Assembly: GCA_046349595.1 (NCBI GenBank)
Contig: JAXMCA010000003.1
Span: 186,001 to 250,000 of the forward strand
DNA from: JACRLW01 sp046349595
GTDB lineage: Bacteria > Planctomycetota > UBA1135 > UBA2386
DNA: 64,000 bases
Direction: 5' to 3'
Position numbers and translations under genes: made by a program. This document shows, piece after piece, positions 1 through 8,426 of the stretch. The notes beneath the pieces were generated by a model, which saw nothing but the letters and a program-made list of their open reading frames with translations, made no database searches and was not told the origin of the DNA. Within the stretch, counting starts at the first letter, position 1. Every line of letters starts with the position of its first letter.

Positions 1-1
1 C

Positions 2-406
2 CATTACGTGCGCCTGCCGATCTGGAAGGGCGGCCCGCACCTCCAGGACTACGACGAACTGGCGCGCCTGCGCGAGGCGGAGTGGAGCGGCTGGAGCCGC
101 GACTGCGATCTCCCCTACTACCCGTCCGTGTCGGTCGGTTGGGATGCGACGCCGCGCGGCGTCTGGCATCTCGACGAGCCGCCGCACCGCTTCCCCTGGT
201 CGCCGATCGTCACCGGGGCGACACCGCAGCGCCTCGCGCGCCACTTCGCGGCCGCCGAACACTGGACCCTCGCACACAATGGCGCACGCGGACCGGTCTT
301 CGTCGCGAGCTGGAACGAGTGGAGCGAAGGCCACGCGCTCGAACCCTCGCTGCGCCACGGCGACGCTTTCCTGCGCGCCCTCGGGCGCACGGCGCCGCCG
401 CAGTAG
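2..406 (+). CDS. GH99-like / WbsX-type protein, C-terminal fragment
   Basis: The frame is open at the left edge of the window, so only the last 134 or so residues are visible and the true start lies upstream. The segment contains FVASWNEWSEGHALEP, very like the C-terminal signature of the glycoside hydrolase family 99-like domain found in WbsX-type polysaccharide proteins, where the W-N-E-W-x-E-G block lies near the end of a TIM barrel. Such proteins are often encoded in surface-polysaccharide loci, either as glycosidases or attached to glycosyltransferases. The stop (TAG) lies 34 bases before the start of the phosphoesterase gene, so the two may be cotranscribed. The family call is fairly firm; whether this is a stand-alone enzyme or the tail of a larger glycosyltransferase cannot be seen. 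Confidence 0.75.
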   Translation, partial: HYVRLPIWKGGPHLQDYDELARLREAEWSGWSRDCDLPYYPSVSVGWDATPRGVWHLDEPPHRFPWSPIVTGATPQRLARHFAAAEHWTLAHNGARGPVFVASWNEWSEGHALEPSLRHGDAFLRALGRTAPPQ

Positions 407-440
407 CATCGCCGTCCCCTCGACATCTGCTCCGCACGCC

Positions 441-1688
441 GTGAAACGCCGCCGCCTGCTCCACATCGCGATCGCCCTCGCCCTGCTCGCGATGCTCGTC
501 GCACCGACCTGCTCGTCGCCTGCGGTCGAGAGCGGCGCCTACCTGCAGGACGTGCTCGCGCACGACGCGGTGGTCGCACGCTGGACCCCGACTCCGCAGA
601 AACTCACCCTGCGCGTGCTCGACGGCGACCGGGAGATCGCGCGCGTCGACGAACCCGGGCCCGCGCTGCGCCACGAGCTGAAGGTGTCCGGTCTCGATCC
701 CGGCAGGCGCTTCGCCTTCGAGATGGTCGACGCGACCGGCCAGGTCGTCGATCGCGGTGGCTTCGTCACCCGTTCGGAGGACGACCGTCATCCGCTGCGC
801 TTCGCGGTGTTCGGGGATTCGGGCGGCCAGCCGTTCTGGATCTGGCTGCAGAACGCACCGATCTTCGCGCTGCTGCCGCTCACGCGCTGGTTGCCGACGG
901 CGAGCGAGCCGCGCCTGATCGCCGACTCGATCCTCGCCGGCAAGCCGGACTTCGTGCTGCACGTCGGCGACGTGATCTATCCGTGGGGACGCCAGGAGCA
1001 CTACACCACCGGCTTCTTCCGTCCCTTCGGCGATCTGCTCCGCACCGCGCCGATCTTCCCGGTGCTCGGCAACCACGACTGCATGACCGAGAACGGCGCG
1101 CCATTCCTGAGCAACTTCGTGTTGCCCGACGACGGCCAGGGCGAGCGCTGCTTCACCTTCCGCGACGGCCCGCTGCGCGTGATCGGTCTCGACCTCAACG
1201 ACGAGGTCACCGGTGACCACCCCTCGATCGCGTACCTGCGCCGCATCGCGAGCACATCGACCGAGCCCTTCCTCGTGGTCTACAGCCACTACCCGGTGCG
1301 CTCGGTGTACCGCGATCACCCGCGCGCCGACCTCGAGAGGTTCTACGTGCCGCTGTGCCGTGAGCTCGGCGTCGACCTGATCCTCGCCGGACACGACCAC
1401 CAGTACCAGCGCTACGAACAGCCGGGCGAGACCATCGAGGTCGTGACCGGCGGCGGCGGCAAGAGCCTCTACGAGATCTACCACCGTCCCGAAGGACTGG
1501 TGGTCGCGAGGAGCGCGTATCACGCCTGCTTCGTCGACATCGACGGCGCACGCCTGCACCTCGTCGCGCGCACTCCGGAGGGCGAGGTGCTCGACGAGTT
1601 CACCATCGACAAGACCGCGCTCGATCGCGCCGGCAAGCTGCGCGGCAATCCGCAGCGCCTGGCACGCATCCGCGCGCTCGCGCGCTGA
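441..1688 (+). CDS. Secreted metallophosphoesterase, purple acid phosphatase-like
   Basis: A predicted exported phosphoesterase of 415 residues. The GTG at 441 is chosen because it starts directly with a signal peptide (VKRRRLLHIAIALALLAML); longer in-frame starts would run through the preceding gene. Residues about 30-120 resemble the fibronectin-like N-domain of purple acid phosphatases. The catalytic calcineurin-like fold follows, with metal-ligand motifs FGDSG (near 128), HVGDVIY (174-180), GNHDC (210-214) and GHDH (317-320). All the dinuclear-metal blocks are therefore present and the enzyme is probably active, acting outside the cytoplasm on phosphoesters. The substrate cannot be deduced. 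The Cys after the GNHD motif is unusual but need not affect metal binding. Confidence 0.85.
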   Translation: MKRRRLLHIAIALALLAMLVAPTCSSPAVESGAYLQDVLAHDAVVARWTPTPQKLTLRVLDGDREIARVDEPGPALRHELKVSGLDPGRRFAFEMVDATGQVVDRGGFVTRSEDDRHPLRFAVFGDSGGQPFWIWLQNAPIFALLPLTRWLPTASEPRLIADSILAGKPDFVLHVGDVIYPWGRQEHYTTGFFRPFGDLLRTAPIFPVLGNHDCMTENGAPFLSNFVLPDDGQGERCFTFRDGPLRVIGLDLNDEVTGDHPSIAYLRRIASTSTEPFLVVYSHYPVRSVYRDHPRADLERFYVPLCRELGVDLILAGHDHQYQRYEQPGETIEVVTGGGGKSLYEIYHRPEGLVVARSAYHACFVDIDGARLHLVARTPEGEVLDEFTIDKTALDRAGKLRGNPQRLARIRALAR

Positions 1689-1716
1689 TCGCGCCGACGT
1701 CGTCCTGTCCGGAACC

Positions 1717-1730
1717 TTCGACACGTCGAA
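1717..1730 (+). terminator. Small hairpin followed by T-rich bases after the phosphoesterase gene
   Basis: TTCGAC-AC-GTCGAA forms a 6-bp stem with a very tight loop 28 bases after the stop codon. It is followed by TCAATTTCTCATT, one of the few T-rich stretches in the window. It may be a weak intrinsic terminator; the short stem keeps confidence low. Confidence 0.3.
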
Positions 1731-1833
1731 TCAATTTCTCATTGCGTAGGGCCGAGGGGATTCATGGTTCCGGATCGGTTCTCTACCGTGAGCGGCGCTC
1801 GCCATCGGCTTCTTGCCCCAAGAGGAAACTCCC

Positions 1834-4401
1834 ATGCTGCGTTGCCCCACGCGGAGCCTGTTGCTCCTGCTCTCGCTCTCGTCGCTCACGATCGCGCCGC
1901 TGTCGGCGCAGGATCCCACCGAGGTCCACGGTGTGGACATCCTCGGGGTGCCCGTGCAGCCCCAGTTCCATCCCGCGGTTCCGATTGCCGACATCCCCGC
2001 TCCCCCGGATGTGCTCGCGCCGCATCTCTCGGAGAACGACATGCCGCCGGTTCCGATCGGCGCACCGGCCCGCGAACCCAACACGCCACCGTCGATCGAC
2101 CTGATGCCGCAGGCGGTCGGACCGACGGCAGGTGTGTTCAAGTACTTCCAGAACGAGGTCGTGAAGCCCACCGGGACGAGCACCTCGAGCACCGGTGAAC
2201 CGTCGGTCGCCCTGGCGCAGGACACCGTGTGGCAGACCGGCAACTGGTACGCCGCCCGCTCGCTCGACAACGGACAGAACTGGACCTACGTGAGTCCGTA
2301 CTCGCGTTTCCCCGCGATCGACGGCGGCTTCTGCTGCGACCAGCGCATGTACTACATCGCGTCGCACGACATCACCGTCTGGTTGATGCAGTACGTCTAC
2401 AGCTCCACCACGCAGCGCGGCTCCTACCGCATCGCGGTCGCCAATGGCCGACAGGACCTCGCTTCCGGAACGACCGGTTCCTGGGTGAGCTGGGTGTTCA
2501 GCCCGGACGGCAACTTCGGCTTCCCAGCCGGCAACTGGCTCGACTTCCCGGACATCGCCCAGGGCGGCGCGTGGCTCTATGCCTCCGCGAACGTCTTCGA
2601 TTCGGCGAGCAACTACACCGGCTCGGTGGCCTGGCGCATGAACATCGCCGACATGGTCGCGCACTCCGGGTTGAGCTACGCCTACCTGACCAACACCGCG
2701 ATCAGCGGTGCGAGCTACCGCTTCGCGGATCGCCCGTCGACCGACGACCGCGTCTACTTCGCCGCCTTCAACACCACGACCGACGTCTACGTGTACTACT
2801 ACACGAACACCGGCACCTGGAGCCGGGTGAGCCGCACGGTCGGCAGCTGGACCAACACGACGGCGAGCTGCCCGGGTCCGGATGGACTCGATTGGTGTGG
2901 TCGTGTCGTCGGCCGCATTCGCGGCTCGTTCAGCACGCCGTCCGAGATCGGCTTCGTGTGGACCAGCGCCGGCAATGGCGGCACACGACCTCTGCCCTAC
3001 ACACGCATCGCGCGTTTCACCGCCGACACCAATCGCAACCTCGTCGCCGAGCAGGATCTGTGGAGCAGCACGCTCACCTGGGCCTACGGCACCGGGCGCG
3101 GCAGCACCGCGGGCGATGTCGGCATGGTGTTCGCCGTCGGTGGTCCAACCTCCTACGTCCACTCGTCCGGGACGATCTTCGACAGCTACCAGCCCTTCGG
3201 CGGTGGTGTGAGCACCTTCGGGATGAACTCCGGCACGAATGGACCTTCGTCCAACCGCTGGGGTGACTACTTCGACGTGCACGTCCACCCCTGGGCCACA
3301 CGGACCTTCTACGCCACCGGCATGGCGCAGAATGGCGGAACCTCGGGCTCCAACAACGATCCGCGCTACGCGTGGTTCGGCCGCGACGACTACGAGCCGA
3401 CCTGGGTCAACTTGGTGGTGAGTTCGACGCCGATCACCGGAGTCGGGATCACCGTCAGCGTCGAGGACCTCGACGGCCTCAAGGACGGCACCACCAACTT
3501 CTCGCGCCGCTACGCACCGCTCCAGGGCTACGCGGTCACCGCGCCGGCTACGGTGGTCTCCGGTCGAACGACCTACGCCTTCGAGCGCTGGGTCTTCCTC
3601 GGCTCGCTGCAGCCGATCGGCCAGACTACCTTCTCGACGACCAACATCGGCGCCGTCGACGACACCGTCGAAGCGCGCTACCTGGTGCGTCGCACGCTGA
3701 CCGTGCAGTCGTCGAATCCGACCTCGGGGGTCTCGATCACCGTCACCCCGAACGACATCAACGGCGCGGGGGACGGCTCGACGAGCTTCCAGCGCTTCTA
3801 CCGCGACGGCGACGTCGTCTCCCTCACCGCGCCCTCCGCCATCGGGCCGGATCCGTTCCGCTACTGGACCGTCAACGGTTCGCCGCAGCCGCTGGGTCAG
3901 AACGCGATCAACGTGACGATGAACTCGGCGGTGACCGCGGTCGCCGAGTACTGGGACTTCCTCGCCGGCTCCTGGACCTCGATCGGCGCGGGCTGTGTCG
4001 GCGGCAACGGGCAGATCCCGGTGCACAGCGTGGTGCAAGCCGGCAACCAGTACCTGCAGGGCAGCCCGATGACCCTGCGCTGCACGAATGCTCCGGCGAG
4101 CGCGAACGGAGTGCTCATGTTCGGCTTCAGCACCACGATCTGGAACGGCTTCCCGCTGCCGCTCGACCTCTCGTTCATCGGCGGCAACGGCTGCACGCTG
4201 TGGCACGACGTCGTGATCTCCGTGAACGTCTCGAGTTCCGCCGCGGGTGTCGCAGCGTTCCCGATCACGTTGCCGGTGGAGCCGCTCAACGTCGGGACTT
4301 CGTTCTACACGTCCTTCACCTTCCTCGACGCGCTGGCCCCGCGCACCCTGCCGCTGACCTACAGCAATGCGGTGCGACTCACGCAGGGCGGCAACCACTG
4401 A
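1834..4401 (+). CDS. Large secreted protein with sialidase-like N-half, two InlB-like repeats and shared C-terminal domain
   Basis: An 855-residue exported protein. The ATG at 1834 is preceded by AGAGGA (1821-1826) at normal spacing and starts a clear signal peptide ending near LSAQ (residues 23-26). Residues about 60-520 look beta-rich and carry an Asp-box-like block (SLDNGQNW), suggesting a sialidase-like propeller. Two consecutive repeats of about 95 residues follow (near 523-619 and 620-709), each with a V-x-I-T-V-x-x-x-D-x-x-G core and a W-x-x-x-x-x-x-Q-P-x-G-Q block, resembling bacterial InlB-type repeats. From about 718 to the end there is a Gly/Cys-marked domain (GAGCVGGNG, PLDLSFIGGNGC, SNAV near the terminus) that I also see at the ends of six other exported proteins here. 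No catalytic residues can be assigned; adhesion or glycan binding is an inference. Confidence 0.8.
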   Translation: MLRCPTRSLLLLLSLSSLTIAPLSAQDPTEVHGVDILGVPVQPQFHPAVPIADIPAPPDVLAPHLSENDMPPVPIGAPAREPNTPPSIDLMPQAVGPTAGVFKYFQNEVVKPTGTSTSSTGEPSVALAQDTVWQTGNWYAARSLDNGQNWTYVSPYSRFPAIDGGFCCDQRMYYIASHDITVWLMQYVYSSTTQRGSYRIAVANGRQDLASGTTGSWVSWVFSPDGNFGFPAGNWLDFPDIAQGGAWLYASANVFDSASNYTGSVAWRMNIADMVAHSGLSYAYLTNTAISGASYRFADRPSTDDRVYFAAFNTTTDVYVYYYTNTGTWSRVSRTVGSWTNTTASCPGPDGLDWCGRVVGRIRGSFSTPSEIGFVWTSAGNGGTRPLPYTRIARFTADTNRNLVAEQDLWSSTLTWAYGTGRGSTAGDVGMVFAVGGPTSYVHSSGTIFDSYQPFGGGVSTFGMNSGTNGPSSNRWGDYFDVHVHPWATRTFYATGMAQNGGTSGSNNDPRYAWFGRDDYEPTWVNLVVSSTPITGVGITVSVEDLDGLKDGTTNFSRRYAPLQGYAVTAPATVVSGRTTYAFERWVFLGSLQPIGQTTFSTTNIGAVDDTVEARYLVRRTLTVQSSNPTSGVSITVTPNDINGAGDGSTSFQRFYRDGDVVSLTAPSAIGPDPFRYWTVNGSPQPLGQNAINVTMNSAVTAVAEYWDFLAGSWTSIGAGCVGGNGQIPVHSVVQAGNQYLQGSPMTLRCTNAPASANGVLMFGFSTTIWNGFPLPLDLSFIGGNGCTLWHDVVISVNVSSSAAGVAAFPITLPVEPLNVGTSFYTSFTFLDALAPRTLPLTYSNAVRLTQGGNH

Positions 4402-4431
4402 TCCGCGGACGCGCGGTCGCATGAAGGATCG

Positions 4432-4455
4432 CGGGGTGACTTTCGGGTCACCCCG
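4432..4455 (+). terminator. Perfect 9-bp hairpin, probable terminator
   Basis: CGGGGTGAC and GTCACCCCG form a perfect 9-bp stem with loop TTTCGG, 31 bases after the preceding stop codon and before the next gene. There is no U-tract, so it may work with Rho or as a 3'-end stabiliser. Confidence 0.55.
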
Positions 4456-4515
4456 TCGCACGTACCCTCCGCGGCTTCCAGACCCGCCGCAATGCCACGA
4501 AGTCATGGATCACGT

Positions 4516-5100
4516 ATGACCTCCGAACTCGACGCACTGAAACTGCGCCTCGCTCGTCTCGAACAGTCGTCCCTCCGCTGGCGCCGCATCGCTGCAGTCC
4601 TGTGCGGCGGCTGGCTGGTGTTCCTCGCCGTCGCCGCGACTCCCGCAGACCGACAGCAGGATCCCGAGGAGATCACCGTCCACAAGCTCCGCCTCGTCGA
4701 CGAACACGGCAAGGTCCGCGCAGAGCTCTCGGTCGACGAGGACGGACGCGGCGGACTCTACGTCTTCGACCCGGCCGGCAAGGTGCGCGCCGAGGTCAGC
4801 ACCGACGAGCAGGCATCCGCGATGATGCTCCGCGACATCGGCGGACAGAACCGGCTCGGCCTGGCGGTCGACCAATACCCCCACCTCATGCTCTACGACG
4901 GGCATCAGGTACCTCGCCTCCATGCCTCGGTCGGCATCACCAACGCGCCGAGCCTGGTGATGATCGACGACCACGGCACCTTCGCCGCCGGCATGGGTCT
5001 GAATGCGAAGGGCAAGCCGTGGATCACCCCGCTGCTCCCGATGGAGGACGACGAGTCGAAGCCGACGCAGAAGAAGGACGAGGACTCGAAGGGCCGCTGA
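4516..5100 (+). CDS. Membrane-anchored protein with short beta-strand repeats
   Basis: Not assigned to a named family. The 194-residue product begins with a short amphipathic heptad segment (residues 1-20, ELDALKLRLARLEQ), then one hydrophobic helix (about 25-42), and an extracytoplasmic part of repeated units with the pattern L-x-L-x-D-x-x-G-K-x-R-A-x-L-x-V (for example DEHGKVRAELSVDEDG then DPAGKVRAEVSTDE). Such repeats suggest a stacked-strand or beta-helical fold. The tail is charged and Lys/Glu/Asp-rich. ATG 4516 is chosen because it gives a compact N-terminus; an in-frame start 24 bases upstream is possible. The next gene is 105 bases away behind an inverted repeat, so coupling to the transporter is uncertain. 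Confidence 0.7.
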   Translation: MTSELDALKLRLARLEQSSLRWRRIAAVLCGGWLVFLAVAATPADRQQDPEEITVHKLRLVDEHGKVRAELSVDEDGRGGLYVFDPAGKVRAEVSTDEQASAMMLRDIGGQNRLGLAVDQYPHLMLYDGHQVPRLHASVGITNAPSLVMIDDHGTFAAGMGLNAKGKPWITPLLPMEDDESKPTQKKDEDSKGR

Positions 5101-5138
5101 GCCGTCCAGCGCTCCCGGCGGTCGAGAGGGCGGAACCC

Positions 5139-5171
5139 GGTCGAGCGGGATCGACGAGTTGGTGCTCGACC
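5139..5171 (+). other. Inverted repeat between membrane protein and MATE genes
   Basis: GGTCGAGC (5139-5146) and GCTCGACC (5164-5171) form a perfect 8-bp stem around a 17-base spacer. It could be a weak terminator of the gene ending at 5100 or a leader structure or operator for the transporter starting at 5206. There is no T-run. Confidence 0.35.
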
Positions 5172-5205
5172 GCGGAGGTCGGCGACCCGACAGTCCCGCC
5201 CCGCC

Positions 5206-6519
5206 GTGCGCGACGACATCGACTACCGCGAGTTGCTCCGCATCGCGTGGCCTGCGGCGCTGGCCTCGATGGTGCGCGGGCTGTACCGCCTGAACGACCA
5301 GTTCTTCGTCCAGGACCTGGGCGTCGAGGCGCAGGCCGCGGTCGCCGTCGGCGGCATGGTCGCGTACCTGTTCTCGGCCTTCGGCGAGCTGGTCGGAGTG
5401 GGCACGCTCGCGATCGCGGTGCGCCGGCTGGGCGAGGGTGACGAAGCACGCGCGCACGCGGCGATCCGCACCGGACTGCGCACCGCGTTCGTGATCGGCT
5501 GCGTGCTCGCGATCGGCACGCTGTCGCTCGGGCCAGCGCTGGCGGGTGTTCTCGTTCCGGGTCGGGAGTCCGCCGTCGAGCGCGGGCTGCTGATCGACTA
5601 CCTGCGCTGGATCGGCATCGGTCAGGTCACGCTCGCCTCGATGCCGGTGGTGGGATCGTCGTTCATCGCCCTACGCCGACCGCGCACGCAGCTCGGCCTC
5701 GAGCTGTCCGGCGTCGCGACCAACACCTTGTTCAACGCGCTGCTGGTGCCGGCGATGGGAGTCGAGGGTGCCGGACTCGCCACCGCACTCTCGCGCATCC
5801 CGTCGTGGATCGCGGCGTTGATGCTGCTGCGTTCGCGCGGCGTGCAACGCCCGCTGTTCGGCGCCGGCGCGGCGGGGACCACCTCACGCATCCTGCGCAT
5901 CGGCTGGCCGACCTGCCTCGGCGTGCTGCTGTACTCGGCGGTGTACCAGACCATGCTGGCGTGGACCTTCCCGCACTTCGGCGCCGAGGGCCGCGCCGCG
6001 CTCGGGCCGGGCTTCAGCATCGAGGTGACCTTCTACTGCGCCTACTTCGGCATCGGCTACGCGGCCGGAAGCCTGACCGGACATGCGCTCGGCGAAGGGC
6101 GACCGGAACGCGCGATGGCGATCGGCCGTCGCGCCGCGAAGCTGAACACAGTGGTCGCGCTGACCTCCGGCCTCGTGTTCTGGATCGCAGGACCGGCGAT
6201 GGTGTCGCTCTTCGCCGAGGATCCGCGCGCGATCGAATCCTGCCTCGGCTACCTGCACTGGATGTCCTGGGCGCAGGCCTTCCAGGCGCTGCAGATCACC
6301 TTCGACCAATGCTTGGTCGGTGCCGGTGTCACGCTGCCGGTGATGATCAGTTCGAGCACGATGAACATCCTGCGCGTGCCGCTCGCGCAGCTCCTCGCCG
6401 TGGTGCTCGACCTCGGGCTCAGGGGTGTGTGGATCACGATCGACGTCACCGCCGGCGGACGGGCTCTCTGGGCATGGCTGCGCTTCCGGCGCGGTCATTG
6501 GCTGCGCAGCCGCGTGTGA
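5206..6519 (+). CDS. MATE-family efflux transporter
   Basis: A polytopic inner-membrane protein of 437 residues, the usual size for MATE exporters. The N-terminus (YRELLRIAWPAALASMVRGLYRLNDQFFV) has the typical MatE opening, with a first helix containing a conserved Pro followed by the loop into helix 2. A second pseudo-repeat starts near residue 225 (SRILRIGWPTCLGVLLYS), as expected for the two six-helix halves. Such proteins export drugs, dyes or metabolites using a sodium or proton gradient; the substrate is not predictable. The GTG at 5206 is the only start that places the first helix properly. No Shine-Dalgarno sequence is evident. The VWA lipoprotein gene follows after 43 bases and may share the transcript. 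Confidence 0.88.
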   Translation: MRDDIDYRELLRIAWPAALASMVRGLYRLNDQFFVQDLGVEAQAAVAVGGMVAYLFSAFGELVGVGTLAIAVRRLGEGDEARAHAAIRTGLRTAFVIGCVLAIGTLSLGPALAGVLVPGRESAVERGLLIDYLRWIGIGQVTLASMPVVGSSFIALRRPRTQLGLELSGVATNTLFNALLVPAMGVEGAGLATALSRIPSWIAALMLLRSRGVQRPLFGAGAAGTTSRILRIGWPTCLGVLLYSAVYQTMLAWTFPHFGAEGRAALGPGFSIEVTFYCAYFGIGYAAGSLTGHALGEGRPERAMAIGRRAAKLNTVVALTSGLVFWIAGPAMVSLFAEDPRAIESCLGYLHWMSWAQAFQALQITFDQCLVGAGVTLPVMISSSTMNILRVPLAQLLAVVLDLGLRGVWITIDVTAGGRALWAWLRFRRGHWLRSRV

Positions 6520-6562
6520 GCGCTGAACCCGTCGCGCAGGTCGGGCGTTCGCCGTCGCGAGC

Positions 6563-8341
6563 ATGACCTCACGCATCGTCCCTGCCGTACTCGCGCTCGC
6601 GGTCCTCGCCGCGTGCGACGCGGGTCGTTCCACCGAGTCGAAGTCGACGCAGGTCACGCCGGTCGGGCCGACTGCGGAGAAGCAGGAACCGACCGAGGAG
6701 TTCGTCGTGCACGACGAGGCCGCGAGCCAACCCGCACAGACGCCTGAGGAATCGAGGAGCGCGTTCGATTCCGTGCGGTGGAACTCCGCGGTCGGTCTCG
6801 GCGGCGGCGCCGGAGGCCACTTCGCGGGACGAGATCCTCGGAAGTTCGAAGCCCTCCGTGACCTCATGCGGGCGCGGAACGAGGACTACGAACACATCGA
6901 CGAACATGGCTGGCACCATGCCGACGCCGATCCCCTGTCGACCTTCGCGATCGACGTCGATGGCGCGTCGTACGGCAACCTGCGCCGGATGCTCCGCGAG
7001 GGCGCCCTGCCGCCGCCTGATGCGGTCCGCGTGGAGGAGTGCGTCAACTGGTTCCACTACGAGGATGCGGCACGGCCGATCGACTCGGAGCACGACGTGG
7101 CGGTGCAGACGGAGTTCGCTGCCTGCCCATGGCAGTCCGATCGCCGACTCCTGCGCGTCGTCCTCCGCGCCAGGTCGATCGATCCCGACGACCTGCCCGC
7201 CCGCAATCTGGTGTTCCTGGTCGACGTCTCCGGGTCGATGGAGCCGGAGAACAAGCTGCCGTTGATCAAGCGCGCCCTGCTCCTGCTCGCGCGCGAGATG
7301 CGCGAGACCGACAGCATCGCGATCGTGACCTACGCCGGTGAGGCGCGCGTCGCGCTGGAGCCCACCACGGGTCGCGAACGCGACAAGATCGAGGCTGCGA
7401 TCGACGCCCTCTCTGCCGGCGGCAGCACCAACGGCTCGAGCGGGATCCGACTCGCGTATGAACTCGCCCACCGGCGCGCCGGCAAGTCCACGGTCGACCG
7501 TGTCCTCCTGGCGACGGACGGCGACTTCAATGTCGGCACGACCGATCGCGCGGATCTGATCTCCCTCATCGAGCGCGAGCGCGACTCCGGCGTGTACCTC
7601 ACCGTGCTCGGCGTGGGCAGCGGCAACCTGAAGGACGCCACGCTCGAAGCGCTCGGCCGCCACGGCAACGGCCTCTACGCCTACCTCGATTCCATCGCCG
7701 AGGCGCGCCGCATGCTGATCGACGACTGCGCATCGACCCTCGTGACGATGGCCAAGGACACCAAGGTGCAGATCGAGTTCAACCCGCGCTTCGTCGGCGC
7801 CTGGCGCCAGATCGGCTACGAGAACCGCAAGCTCGCGGCGCGCGACTTCAACGACGACCTCAAGGACGCCGGCGAGATGGGCGCCGGACACGTGGTGACC
7901 GCGCTCTACGAGATCGTTCCGTCCGGCGGCGACCTGCCGAGGCCGGAGGTCGACCCGCTGCGCTACGGAACACAGACCGAGACCGGCACGCCCCGCGACG
8001 ACGAGGTCGCGCGCGGCGAGCTGCTCACGGTGAAGGTGCGCTACCAGCACCGCAACGGCGGTGCGAGCCGGCTCGTGATGGCCCACGTCGCCCCCGATCC
8101 GATCGCCGCGCCGGGCACCGACTTCCGCTTCGCCGGCGCCGTCGCCGCCTTCGCGATGTGTCTGCGCGGCTCGCCGCAGGTGGCCGGCTACGAACTCGCG
8201 GACGTGCTCGCGGCGGCACGCGATGCGAAGGGTGCGGATCCGACGGGCGAACGCGCCGAGTTCCTCCAGATCGTGCAGATGGCGATCGATCTGCGGGCGA
8301 CTTCCGCCTCCCGATCCGGCGCAGGGCAACGCGAGCGATGA
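6563..8341 (+). CDS. YfbK-type von Willebrand factor A lipoprotein
   Basis: A predicted lipoprotein of 592 residues. The N-terminus (MTSRIVPAVLALAVLAAC) is a signal sequence ending in a lipobox-like L-A-A-C with the lipidated Cys at 18. Residues about 95-190 match the N-terminal domain of YfbK-like proteins (DPLSTFAIDVDGASYGNLRRML region). A VWA domain follows with the MIDAS motif D-V-S-G-S at 221-225, and the C-terminal third resembles the YfbK C-terminal domain (DUF3520). All MIDAS residues in this block are intact, so metal-dependent ligand binding is plausible. YfbK-type proteins are common in planctomycetes but their role is not established; an envelope protein-protein interaction function is inferred. 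The PSCyt2/PSD1 gene follows after a short gap that contains a promoter-like hexamer. Confidence 0.88.
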   Translation: MTSRIVPAVLALAVLAACDAGRSTESKSTQVTPVGPTAEKQEPTEEFVVHDEAASQPAQTPEESRSAFDSVRWNSAVGLGGGAGGHFAGRDPRKFEALRDLMRARNEDYEHIDEHGWHHADADPLSTFAIDVDGASYGNLRRMLREGALPPPDAVRVEECVNWFHYEDAARPIDSEHDVAVQTEFAACPWQSDRRLLRVVLRARSIDPDDLPARNLVFLVDVSGSMEPENKLPLIKRALLLLAREMRETDSIAIVTYAGEARVALEPTTGRERDKIEAAIDALSAGGSTNGSSGIRLAYELAHRRAGKSTVDRVLLATDGDFNVGTTDRADLISLIERERDSGVYLTVLGVGSGNLKDATLEALGRHGNGLYAYLDSIAEARRMLIDDCASTLVTMAKDTKVQIEFNPRFVGAWRQIGYENRKLAARDFNDDLKDAGEMGAGHVVTALYEIVPSGGDLPRPEVDPLRYGTQTETGTPRDDEVARGELLTVKVRYQHRNGGASRLVMAHVAPDPIAAPGTDFRFAGAVAAFAMCLRGSPQVAGYELADVLAAARDAKGADPTGERAEFLQIVQMAIDLRATSASRSGAGQRER

Positions 8342-8386
8342 CCGATCGACGTCCGAAGGCGGGGAGGAGGGCCCACCGTGGCGTGT

Positions 8387-8392
8387 TAGCAT
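8387..8392 (+). promoter_or_regulatory. TAGCAT, possible -10 element (extended TGT-TAGCAT)
   Basis: TAGCAT is preceded by TG one base away, giving an extended -10 layout. It ends 7 nt before an in-frame GTG at 8400, which would make that start leaderless. It also lies 34 nt before the ATG at 8427. One of six TAnnnT boxes in this window at the same distance from a start codon. Confidence 0.4.
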
Positions 8393-8426
8393 CCGAACCG
8401 TGCTCCACGACGGCCCCCCGCGCAGC

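Noticed and set aside
144..440. Longer N-terminus for the metallophosphoesterase
   Set aside because: It would overlap the preceding GH99-like gene almost completely and hide the signal peptide that begins at GTG 441.
1783..4506. A very long open frame on the minus strand opposite the secreted sialidase-like gene (about 900 codons)
   Set aside because: It is composed almost entirely of Arg, Ala, Gly, Asp, Glu and Val without any domain, signal peptide or motif, as expected for antisense of GC-rich coding DNA. Similar long antisense frames at 8025-10739, 26862-29723 and 42772-45024 were rejected for the same reason.
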